DNA of 64,000 nucleotides from Galbula dea (Eukaryota; Chordata; Aves; Piciformes; Galbulidae), in assembly GCA_013399015.1 (NCBI GenBank), contig VWZX01004666.1, forward strand, positions 4,684,156-4,748,155. The letters are read 5' to 3'. The position numbers and the translations under genes were made by a program. Below the pieces are notes generated by a model. That model saw nothing but the letters and a program-made list of their open reading frames with translations. It ran no database searches and was not told the origin of the DNA. Below, piece after piece: positions 23,901 through 35,900 of the stretch (position 1 is the first letter of the stretch; each line of letters opens with the position of its first letter).

Positions 23901-26900
23901 AGGGATGGCAGATCTCCAGAATGTTCAAAAGGGGCCGGAAGCCTGACACAGCCTGCCCGCCCCAACTCCTATTAACTCCAACAAATTGTTTATTGCACAA
24001 CAGAAGAAAAATGTTGCCCCTCTCCCCTAGCCAAGTCTTTCCATGTGTGCTGCACGCGCAGGCTCCCTCCTTCTGCCCCCACTGGGGAGCCAGCTTTATA
24101 CCCAGGGAAATGTAACAGCAGCGATTATTACACACACTATCCCACAGCTCCTCGCTTGTTAAAAAAAACAAGAGTCTCTTTTGTGCCCAAAATAAAAGGA
24201 GATACCTTAATTAGAACAATGCAGGTTGGTGAGCATTAAACACTGAGCCCAGCTGCTGTATGCCATTAAATTCATAAAAAAGGAGGGGGGAAAGGAGGGT
24301 AGTCTTAACGAGATTACACACATTGACTTTGATCAAGACACAAAAGCACCAAGGCGTTCCAGGCTTTTTATTGCTGTCTTCAGGCTACATTTTAATGGTT
24401 ACATTAGAAACATGCGAACACAGGCTGGGAGATTTTTTTGAGATGGGAGAGGGAGTGCAAGCATGCCTTGTGAAAAGGCCTGGTTTAATAAATTGGGGGC
24501 TGCAGGGAGAGTCTAGGACTGGGGAACACATGAGTAGCCACTTATTAATTGCTTCCTCTATGCAAGTGCCAAGTCCTAATATGATGCCTTGCTGGACCAT
24601 TCCCATCCTGCCTGCCTGGCCGACAGAAGAGCCATGTGCTGGTAGCTCACAGCCAGAGCACCATCCCCGCTTTCCTCATGGGTATCTACAGAGGAGATGG
24701 CTCCCCCTCTGAAAGTGTAAATGCCATCCCCTGAGCACCTGGAGGGGGATTTCCCCATTGTCAAGAGCAGCCCTGACTGCTCTACCTGAAACAAAGGGGC
24801 TGACTGAACTAAGTTGCTGCTGAGCTAAAGAGAAACCTGAAATCAGTGTCACACACTTAGACGATGACTTGAGGCTGCCAGGTAGAATGGAGGACAAAGA
24901 TTTCAGAGTAAAGAAAATGGAAAAGAAATTAGTGTTTTACCTTCTACTTGTAGCACCACTGAAGGACACTTAGCAAAGGTGGCAGAGCATACATTCATTC
25001 AAACACCTCACAGCTACATACCCACATATGCGTCTTTTATAACATGCTGCTAAAATGTTTACAAAAGCTTGTATAATCTAAATAGTGATGGGGTGTAGCT
25101 GAATAGCTATAAAATACAACCCAAGGGAGAGCCAAGTTATTGAGTTGCTATTAGTACTCAAGCCCTAAGGCACTTCACCATCCTGGTAACTTTTCTTGGA
25201 CAAGACTTTCAAAAGGCAGGATTTAAAGGAGCATGATCAGCTTAACCATAATTCCAAGCACACAACGTGTTCTATAAAGTAGATTTTGTAATGCCTTGCA
25301 GGAACAGTTATTAGAAGTGGCATTCCCTTACATTTTTTGCAACTCAACACTGTATCATCTTGCCAAACGAAGAACTATAGAGTATAACTTTTTTCCATTC
25401 CCCAACCTGAACAAAATGAAAGCTTGAAAATCAGCTGCACAAGGGACATTAAAGGCTGATTTTAAAGCCCACAGTTTTAACACAGGAAAGGAAAACATTT
25501 TATTTAATAATACCTTAAATTTTAACCCGATGTTCTTTAATACATGTATAAATGACTACTGCACTAGGTCACCTATTCCCCATTCCAGGTAGTTCCCAAT
25601 CTTCCAAACAGAATGGCATAAGCCTGAAAACTGCACAGTGCTATTTCAAATAATATGAAAAATATAGATTTATATTCATAAAAGCTCCTTTCCATATCCT
25701 CCATCCTGAAGATGATTCCCTTTGCTTCAGGTGAATATTAGGTTTCTCAGAATTTACCCATTCCATGAAATCTCAGTGGATTTGGCCTCTATTCTTTACC
25801 TCTCTGCATGGACGCCCTGCAGGAAATTACTGTAAGGCAAGTTTGTCCCTGGCACAGAGCTCTTATATGAGCAGTACCTGTCCTCATGGCAGCAGGGGAG
25901 AAAGGAAGGAGCAGGATTGCTCTTTGGTCATCTACTATGAGTTATGGATGAGTCGTGGGAAACTCACCAAGGTCAAAGCTAGAGTGGGACATTAAAAAGC
26001 AAGGTTTGGGAAGTCTGCATGCACAGCACTCAGATTGTTTACAATAAAGCAAAAAGCACCTTTCCCTGTGGTGATTTAAAATAAAAGTATCCCTGAAGAG
26101 AAGAAAAAGCCTACAAGTCAACAAGAAAGTAGCCAAGAGCCTCACCAGAGTCCGCAGCCAGCATTCTTCACAGTGCACATGCCAGCACTGAATAGAAGTC
26201 AGGGGCATTGTGTAGGAGTCCTGAGGAGAAGACGCAAACAGGTTATTTCCACAGCAGGGATCTACTGATTCTCCACTCCCAACCCTATCACAATACTTTT
26301 CTTTGTGGGTAACAATGCCTTGTATTTTGTACGAAAAAGGAAAAAGACAAACTTGTGTAATATGGAAGTTTGTATTTACGTAGTGTTTATGTAGTAGAGG
26401 CAGAAAGCCTGCAGTCCATTTTTCTGGCTTGCCAGAACTCCTGTTGGAAGCCCGTAATCCACTCAACTAGTGACCTGGCTCAGCACAGTTATCGCAAGAG
26501 CATCTGGAGCTGTTGTGGCCACTTGCTATTATTCTCATCAGAGAGATCACCAGATCATACAAAAACCAGTGCCAGGGTAAGATTAACCCTTATTACAACT
26601 CTTAGCTCTGCAGGAACAGCTTAACTACATCCCAAGAATGCTAGTGCTATTATTTGCTAATAAGCCTCTGGAAATCAGCAAAAAGCTCTTGCCTTTCTGT
26701 AGGGTGAGAGATGGGGACTATACTCCCATACTTGTAAGTCATAAGCTGGGAGAGAATGCACCGTGCATCAAGATGAAGTTGCAGAGGGAGTCCTACAAGC
26801 AGAATTTTTCTCCTGCTATCAGCAAAATAAAAACCTAAGAGGAGATGCAGAGCATTGCAGGCTCAGACCACCAGAGGGAGCTGCTGCCCTTCTTTAAGAA

Positions 26901-29900
26901 GGCCACAACATCACCACAGAGCAAGCAGGACATCAACAACTTTTAAGGCTCAGGCAACATTCCTGTTCTCAAATCATACGGTCGGTCACAGATGATAAAT
27001 TCTGTTCTCTCCTGTGTAAGTAAATCTGCACACGCAGGAAAAGCATACAGGTAGCTGGGAATTTTATATAGGAAGGCTGAAAGTCTTCCAAAGTTGGGGC
27101 TTTCTTGCCCCGATACAGATGGACAGCTACAAATACCAGTGGAACAAGGTAATGCATATAGATATTTCAATTGCTAAGAAGACCTAGCACCTTCATTTGG
27201 AAAGCTAATTGCCGTATAAGGACAAACATGAGTTCCCCCACTCCACTTGAAAAAGGAGAAAAGCTTCTTTCCCCTCAGATACCAAGACATTTCTGATTCA
27301 TTACCACAAGTGGAGCGCTACTCACCATGCAAATGAGACATTTATAGCGGTCCCCACGGGAAAGCTGTCTTTCTAACTCACGGACGCGAGCCTTTAATGC
27401 TTCAAATGTTGTCACTGCAGAGTCTTCCGTAATTCTGCAAAAGATGATGGGGAGTGAGCATCACTGAGCACACAAAACTGTTAAGAGTTTGAAGGGAAAA
27501 AGATCCCATAACTGGTGCCACATGGCAAATAGCAACATTCAAACTAATACATCCAACTTGGAGTGAAGAATTCCTGAAAAGCCCAGAGTGAGTTCTTTTG
27601 AGGTGTCCTACTAAACACTTCCAAACACACGACAGAACACAGTGGGGCTGGGGCTGCCAGCTTCAGATAAAGCAAGTTCCTGCAAGACATGGATGTTTAA
27701 AGAACAGATTTTTGTTTGTTTGTTTTCTGCCTCTTTTCTTGTCTTCCTTAAGAGATTCCTTAGGACCAAATGCTTTCGACAAGGTTCTGTATGTTGCTCT
27801 AAAGCTGGCGAAAAAACTTTTTGTGACTGCTCTTCCCCTTAAGAGAATGGAGGTCTTTGCTGGCCATCAACCTTGTGAAACACAAAACCAGTTCACTACA
27901 CAGGATCAACACAATGCCTTTATATTAAAGAATCCTCTAGCTTTTCTGGGTTCTAATACTGAAAAGAAGGAGAAACCAAAAGCAACGGACTGGGTGGCTA
28001 TAAAAGCAGCTTTACGGTCTCTTCCATTTCCTAGGGTCATTTTTGATGGGTGGTATTATCTCTTTTGTCACAGAGGTGCCATGCTGAAGGCAGGTAAGTG
28101 TATTTTCATGCTTATGCAAGGCTGGTAAAAAGAGCAACTTGCATACCTAAAACCAAGGGCAAACAGCAATGCTTAGCAAATGAGATGCAAGAAGCATTAT
28201 AGCCAAGGATGTGTCACTCCACCATGCTGCAAAATCAGATTTCCACACCATGCAGACATAGGGAGGGGCCCTCAAGAATTCCCCAGAAAAGGTTTAGAAC
28301 ATTGCATTGACATTAAGGCATTCACTCTTGTGAAATAACAAAACAAACCAGTAATTTTCATGTATATCAGCAAATTTCAGCTTTGTCCAAGTAGAATCCA
28401 GTCCAGAAGAACCTGAAGAGCACCTTGTCACCAGAAGCTGCATCAATCACAACATAACCCACATTGGCACCTATGTGTTTTACTTTTTCAGAAGATAATT
28501 CATCAACAGGTAGCTAGAACATGGGTCTAGTGGAAAACTACAACCAAAAAAGTGAGCTGCAATCTCAGCACTCCTGCTGCATACACACACTTGCTCCTTT
28601 GTTCATTAGTCACTTGTCACCGGCACACAGAGAGGGACTTGAGGTATCTCCCATGAGATGATTCTGATGGCTTTTCCCAAGGCTCAGGAAACAGAGCTAG
28701 TCAAAAAGATCTTGAGTGATTTTTCTAATTATGATATTTCAGAAGAAATTGGAGCTGCAGGAGAGCATATAGTTAAGTACCAGTATTACAAAGCTCCTCC
28801 AAATTCACTCTTACCTTTGCACAGATCAAACACTCTCTGCATGAGCTAAGTGAGAAGAGACCTTTATCAGAAGGAGATTCATTGCAAATGACAGTTGCTA
28901 GGAAATGGTAACAATTTTAAAACTACAAAAAAGGCAGAGAAATACACATGTCCATGATAGTCTAGTGGGTGAGGACTGTCTGGGGACAGGGACACTGTAG
29001 ATTCAAGTATTGGTATCAAAAAATATTCTATGGAGCAAAATGAAAGAGCTTCTGTAGGAGACACTGCTCCCTGCTGTGAAACACTCCCTCGCTCCTACTC
29101 ACTGGTATAAATTATTATCATATCCCAGCTTGGGTTCTCACCCTCAAGGAAGAGGCTTTGGTGTTTCCAGAGAAAGTCTAGAAAGGTGTTAGTTTTGTCC
29201 AAGAAAGAAACAGATTTATTTTTTTATATCTTGAAGATTATTGTTGGATGAGAAAACTCTTATCACTGTATCACTCTGGCCCATCAACAAGCTAACGCTG
29301 GATAAAGGCTGCAGTTAAATATGACTTTCTGGAGTCCATTTCTCCCTTCCTGAATGCATAAGGGCACTGGAAGCATAAAGACAGCAAGTATGGCTCCCAC
29401 CTAAAGCAGGTGGCAAGTGGGACCTCAAACTTTTCCTGTTACTATCTACGAATCTATTTGTCCTCCTCTGAAGGGTGGGTGACTCAGCAAGGAAAAGGGA
29501 AAAGTTGATTCCCTGAGTAGACCCAAGCAAAGGTCAATTCATCAGTAGTCCCAGCCTATAATAGTCAAAGCTTGAAAAGGAAAAACTTGCCAATGCAACA
29601 ACTAAAGGAGAAAGAAAATTGCTTGTTTATAGAAGTTTAAATGGCTGACCCCCATCGGCCAATTTCGGAAAGTCTCTGAGATAATCGCACCTGTCCAGTA
29701 ATAAACGAATGAATCAGAAAAGGAGGCTGAATGGAGGTATAAGCAATAATGCTCAGAGGCTGCCTGATACAATGGACAATCAATAGGAGGGCTGTAGATC
29801 AGGGTGCTAGTTAGCTGGAAAATTACCACACTGCTGCGTGCATCACGCTGTAGGGATCCTGGACAATCAATGTGGGAGGTATTGATTTAGTTATTATCAC

Positions 29901-32900
29901 TTCATACGCTCCAGACATTGTTAAATATACATTTATTAACAAGACTGGGGTGCATTGGTAAGAGAGGGAGCTTTAGCCACTGCAGTATCTCCCAGCCGCT
30001 GATCAAAGCTCAGCTGTGACAGACTTCAAACTCCACATTCTCTCTGCCAAGCATGCTTTCAGGACAAATACTGATGCACAGTGTAATGCTGAAGATGCAG
30101 CTCCTCTATCACAAGAGAGGGGTTTTGGCCACAAGCAAGTGTTTTGCACTTGAGTTTTCAGGAAAGCCTCTCCAGAGCAGCAGCAACTAGGGATGTGGTG
30201 GCAAAGGGTCAACCCAAAGCGAGCGATAATTGCATGGTTGCTTCCGAAAGGCTGGAGGAAATGAGGTCAAGGGAAATAGGGAGAACATTAGTAAATAAAG
30301 GAAACTGGAACTACCTCCAGGGATGGAATAAAGACAAGAGTCACTTCCCATGTGTCTGTGACTCCCATGGTGGCCAACACACTCGGGACACATGCCACTC
30401 CATTTAGCGACATTTTACCATCAACCTGCTGCTTGTATCCTAAAGATAAGCATCACTTAGGAGCAACTCTTCCTGCAGCAGCAATCTTGGGAACTCCCTC
30501 AGGCTTCCCCTCTAGTGTGCGCACCCCATATGTGCTTGTCCGGACACAGCTAGGAGCAGCCTGGGCAGTATTTTTACAGGGTAACCTTGGTGTGGAGTGA
30601 TAGTCACAAAGCCAAGCTCCATGGAGAAGGCAAGGCCATATACAAGTTACACTGACAAGGGCAGCAGAGGAAAGAAGGAATTAGCTTTCACAGCCCTGCA
30701 CTCCATTGACCTCATCCTGGATGTAGAAGAACTCTTTCAAGAATTTTGTACCTCAGCACTCTGACTTGATGTGTTTGGATAACGTCATTTATCAGCCTCC
30801 AGAGAACTACTGAGTACAACTGCTGGCAAGAACAACGCCTTAAGCCCCAGCTCTAGTGCTTCTCCAACCGCATAGGTGCGAGTGGCCTCACTGATACCTG
30901 AACTGTCCTCGTATCAAAGAGCATATCCATGTTCTGCTTACTGTGGACCTACATCACCACAAACAGGGGAGCCTGAGCAAGAACATTTATACAAGAGCAA
31001 AAACACGAAGGAAGGGCTCCCCACAGAGGAAGTTTGGTCCTGCACTTCTCTCTGGACTTTGTGGTTCTCTCTTCAACAACTTGACAGCCACAGTTAAGGA
31101 TGCTGGGTACCAGAGAGCAAGTCTATGACATGAGACTGGGCACACAACATGGGATAGTTTTCAGCCTTTGTGCCCAGCTATGTTTTTCTACTATTAATAG
31201 TGTTTTCCCCTGTGCACTGAAAACAACAACAAACTTTCTTCCTCTGAGCAAATCCTTGCTTTGTTCAAGTAAAAGGCCAGAAGAATGGCACAAAGATACC
31301 ATAGAAAAGGAAAAAGGACTTATCTGCAGCTTTGAGCTGTTACTCAGTAATCATCTCCTGGGAATTGGCTGCCCCCCCTTTACAAAAAAACTTTAACCCA
31401 AACACTGGCTATTTGTCAAACATTAGCATGCATGTGATCTTTGTTCCTCCAAATTAAATCGAGCAATTCCTACCCGCTGTCCCAGTGGGCAATCACAAGC
31501 AATTCCGTTAATTAAATTATCTCTGATTCTGTAGCTCTGGAATCTCTCAATTGACTAAGTCTGTGCTTTATCATCAACAAAACACTGGACCAAAAAGGAA
31601 ACAAAAAAATGCTGATGTCAAAGCCACTGGCTTCAGTTAACCCTTCCCAGCTGGATGTTAAGAGCTGCTCAAGAAACTGTTGAACTGGAATGAGCCCAGG
31701 AGTGAGAGCCTTGTACCAGCAATACCAGTAGCAGCTGTTCACTTGTGTTTCCTTCCCACTGTACAGAAAAAAACAAAACACCAAGCCATCACTGCATCCA
31801 GCACCCTGTCTATTTGAAAGCCACAAAAAGATGCAAACTCTTAGCTGCTGAAGAAGCAGAAAAACATCTCAAAGTCAGTCCCTGCAAATACCCCATTCTC
31901 CCCTTTCCCAGATGTCACTTGATGTACCCGGCTGTTAAGGAGTCTCTATAAAACACTCCCCTTTGGTTTATTTCAACTGGATATAAATTTTCCTTTCTTC
32001 ATAAACGGCCACACTGTACACAGCATTCCATAAATTTTTACAATTCCACTGTTTGTATGTACCTTGTAAAAAATGCTTAGCACTGATTAAATGCACCACC
32101 AATAAAATTTCATGGGCTACTTTTGACACTTGATATTCTGACCTCCTTCTCTCTCCCTCATACATTTATTTTTGGTTTTGTATGCCTGTAAACACAGAGT
32201 GGTAGAGGGGAAAATGTACAGTACCACTGACAAATGTGAGAGTGATGTCTTTATTTTTAAACAAAGCCTTTATCTTCCTTCGTCCAAAGAACCTGATCCC
32301 AGCAGGACATACATGCCATTTGCCTGCACCAGGGGCAGAGCTCGGGTTGCTAGCAGATTACATATCATAAATATTAGAAACAGGCTGGTTGATGCTTTGA
32401 AAGCAGAGTCAAGCTAAGGAAAGAAGCACAGAAATTGCTCCTGGCCATATCCAACCATGGCTGCAGACAATTATCATAACCATTACTACGCTGCAGAAGA
32501 GAAAACCTACTGCAGTAGTCACTTTGTGGGGCACAAGCCTTTGAGACTTGATAAAATGATCCAAAAAATGACCCCAACATCAGTGCACAATCATTTAATT
32601 GCAAGCCCTCTCATACCCAATTTATGTCTGGGTGAGAGGGCAACTTTTTCAGGTAAGAGATTGTGTTTTATTCTCCTGTAACATGCTGCATGACACTGGC
32701 AATGCAGAACAGCAGAGAATGATGATGCTGTCTTGGCTCTCATTCATGTGTTGTCTTTAACAACTCCCTCGCTATCTGAGTTTCAAACGCTAAAACCAAC
32801 CCTAAGCTTCCACGTACAAAAACTGCTTCTGTTTTCAACCTGGTGAAAAAATTTGCTCCCTCTTTCAATTTAGCAAGCATCACCTGCACCAAGTGCTATA

Positions 32901-35900
32901 GCTAACAACATGGGGAGTTTACTTTGGCAGATGTGAGTGAGCAGTACTGAAGTCAGTGGGAGTTACATAGACCCAAAGGCCTTTTGCACTTTACTTGCGT
33001 GCAAGAACATAAAGCTGAAAAAAAGTTTGTTACTAACAAGCAAAACACTTAGTGTGTTTTTAAAAAAAAAAGTCATAGGTGGCTTTAAAAGGAAACAGAT
33101 GCAGCTCGATAATTTTCTGTATGTTAAGTCTCTGAAAGAAGTTTCAGTCTCAACCATTGGTGGCAGATTGACTGTGAATCACCCCAGAACATGCAGGCTA
33201 CTGGACTGGCACAATGCACTGCAATTTTATTTCACTAGATGAGCTGGCTACAGCAGAGGGGGCCAGATCCCTACCAGTAGAAAACTGCCCAGCAAAGCTG
33301 TCTGCAGTAGAGCTGTGTCAAATCACACCAAGTGAAGTTTAGACCCTTGGTCTGTGAGAGCGTCAGAGCTAAAAGCAAATCTTCTGGCTAGACATCAACA
33401 TTTTAGGAGCTGGATTCCCCTTTATTTAGCTAAAAATCTCATTTATTTAGTTTATTTGGTTTTGGACTAACCTCCTTTAAAAAGGCTGACTTATAATCCT
33501 GTAAAACACTGTCACATGTATTGAGGAAATTGGCAAGCATGCCAATTTATTGTCCTCTAGGAAAAAAAAAAAAGCCCTCTTTCCTTGATTAATGTACGTT
33601 TTTGTATTGTAAGATATTAAAGAATGTTGCTTCACCTGTAATTATAGAGAATAGTTTATTTTGGCAAAGTGCCCTGGCTTCTGGTTGCCAAGTTATGAAT
33701 AATGCAATGTTCCCCATTCTAATTTCCGTGTTCTAAGTTGTGAATTTGGAGCGGGGTGCATGCAAGGGCACACACACACACACACACAACATCGAGGCTC
33801 TCTCAGTCATGAGCGCCTCTATTTTATACTTGCTTGCACAACTTGTTAATACTGGCATCTGCCTGCCAAATTCAGAGTTTGCTGCTGACTAATTTCATCT
33901 TGATGCAAACCAAAAACATTGTGTCTTTTTTTCCCCACAGAAGAATTATTTCTCTTACACTTGCATGCACCGTCGCAGTACCACTGAGGGGAGCTTACCA
34001 CTGCAAGAAGACGTTTTAAGCCGCATTTAGTAGGGACTTGGGTAAAGATTCCCTGAAGAATTTAATGACAGAAGAATTCATTATGCTTTCATATCTCCTC
34101 CGCCTCTGTAACACAGAACCCAACAATGTCTTTACAGAAGCAGGAAGTAAATTCAGGCGCTGGCTCCTTCTCTCTCTCTCTCTTTTGGCCCGTGTTTTAC
34201 TGGGACACATATGCCCAGCCCCAATCAAAACAGAGACAGATGGCACTGCTGATCATTCAGAATGGAAGGAGCCTCAGAGTCAGCACGTTTACATGCATTT
34301 GTAGGGCTACACAGTATCTTCTGGCCACTGGGACTGATTTAAAAAGGCGGCTAGTGAAAGTCTGAGCTTGAGCCAAAATTTTAAATGTGCCATTTGAGCA
34401 ATTATGGTTCGACATGAAAGCTGGGAGAAAGAATGCATGGGTCATTCTGATTTCGATTTAGAGACTATGTCCCTGTTCCAAAGAGAAAATAAATGCATTC
34501 CCATTGCTTTACTGGAGCAGCTTTGGCGATAAAGGAGAAAACCATGCTACGGAAAAGTATTTTGCTATAGAAGAGTTTTGTTAAGGCACTACAGGCTGAG
34601 TTAGAAAATGACTGTCTAAACAAAAATCCTAAATATGATCACACATCTAATGTGTTAAAATCTCAGTTCACTTTTCAAATGTATCCTTCATCCTGCTGAC
34701 CCTAATTGCATTCCTAACAGATATGTGAAGGTGCATCATGGTCTCTATCTTAACAGAGGCCACAAAAGGCAGGCAGTGGAAGTGGAAAATGCATCTGCTC
34801 TCCCTTCTCAGGCACAAAGGTTAAAGGCTCCAGCCTACTGAAACTTGTCTCTATCCACAAGCAAATATATTTGGATTATGACCAAGCTTCACATATAGCT
34901 AGTCAGGTATATTCTTCTACTGAAGACTTATGGCAGCTGTAACCTGTCATCCTACTGTGGCCTGGAATTATTGGTAGCTTTGGTTGGATGATCAGGGCAC
35001 AAAATTATAAAATACCCCTGAAGTGAAAGAGGAATAGCAAATTCCTAGCGCTGAAAGGTGTTTAGAAGGTTAGATGTGCAGCTGTCTTGCAGCCAGCTTC
35101 TGTGCACAATGAAATGCCTTCTCCCATGGACTGCATCCAAACGGCCGAAATAAACAGGAAATATCTATTCTACTACAGCAGCACTTGGATTCATCTGCAG
35201 CCTTTTAAGGGCTTTACCGTGGAGGTGATATGCTTTCCAGACCTTCCATTCATGACCGCTGATTGGAGGTACACAAGTGCAGTGCGATAACACATCCTCC
35301 AGACAGCTTCCTACAACTGCTGCTGCTGTCCTGGAACTTTTACACTGCTGTTGTTTCCTTACAGGGAATGAAAGGACCAGAATTAGCATCATTTAAGGTA
35401 ATCATGCCTTCAAAAAGAAACATGAGGCTATTAAAGGAGGCCACAGCACATGAGTAGCACATAACCAACTGTGGTCCTGGAGATGCAAGAAGAAACCTGC
35501 AATGCAGAGGAAGGACAGGTTAGGAACTGGCTATCTGAGGGAAAATCAGGAACGCTTATGCAACTGAGTGGGAAACAGCAGCTTTCTGCAGACAGAAAGT
35601 ATGATAAAGGAAGAAAGAAGAAGTGAATGGAGAAACAGGATGAAGTGCTTGTGGTTTTGGGGAGTAAGATTAGGACAAGCATCAATACCGAAGTGAGGGC
35701 AAAAAATCAACATGGCTATCAAATGGTTAATGACATTACTTGCTATTATACTGCTTCTGTAAAGGCAGTGCTCCGTTCTGTGTTACAAAGGCGGAAGAGA
35801 AATGAAAGCACAATGAATTCTTCCATCATTAAATTCATTGGGGAATCTTTACCAAGCTCCAACCAAATGCAGCTTAAAACTCCTTGCAGCAGCTAGCTCC

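Larger units (their letters stand above)
17933..26145 (-). other. RNF220 last intron (8.2 kb)
   Basis: This is mostly unique sequence. It contains a TTTC microsatellite at 20870-20890, a poly-A run at 20524-20540, and TAAT-rich candidate elements at 21085-21300 and 23940-24600. No gene is seen on either strand. Confidence 0.6.

Noticed and set aside
34016..35896. Similar peptides (SVLQRR.R.ES.MNSS.IKF) encoded by both inverted copies
   Set aside because: Differences fall on all codon positions and the frames diverge at an indel. The similarity is DNA-level, not protein-level.
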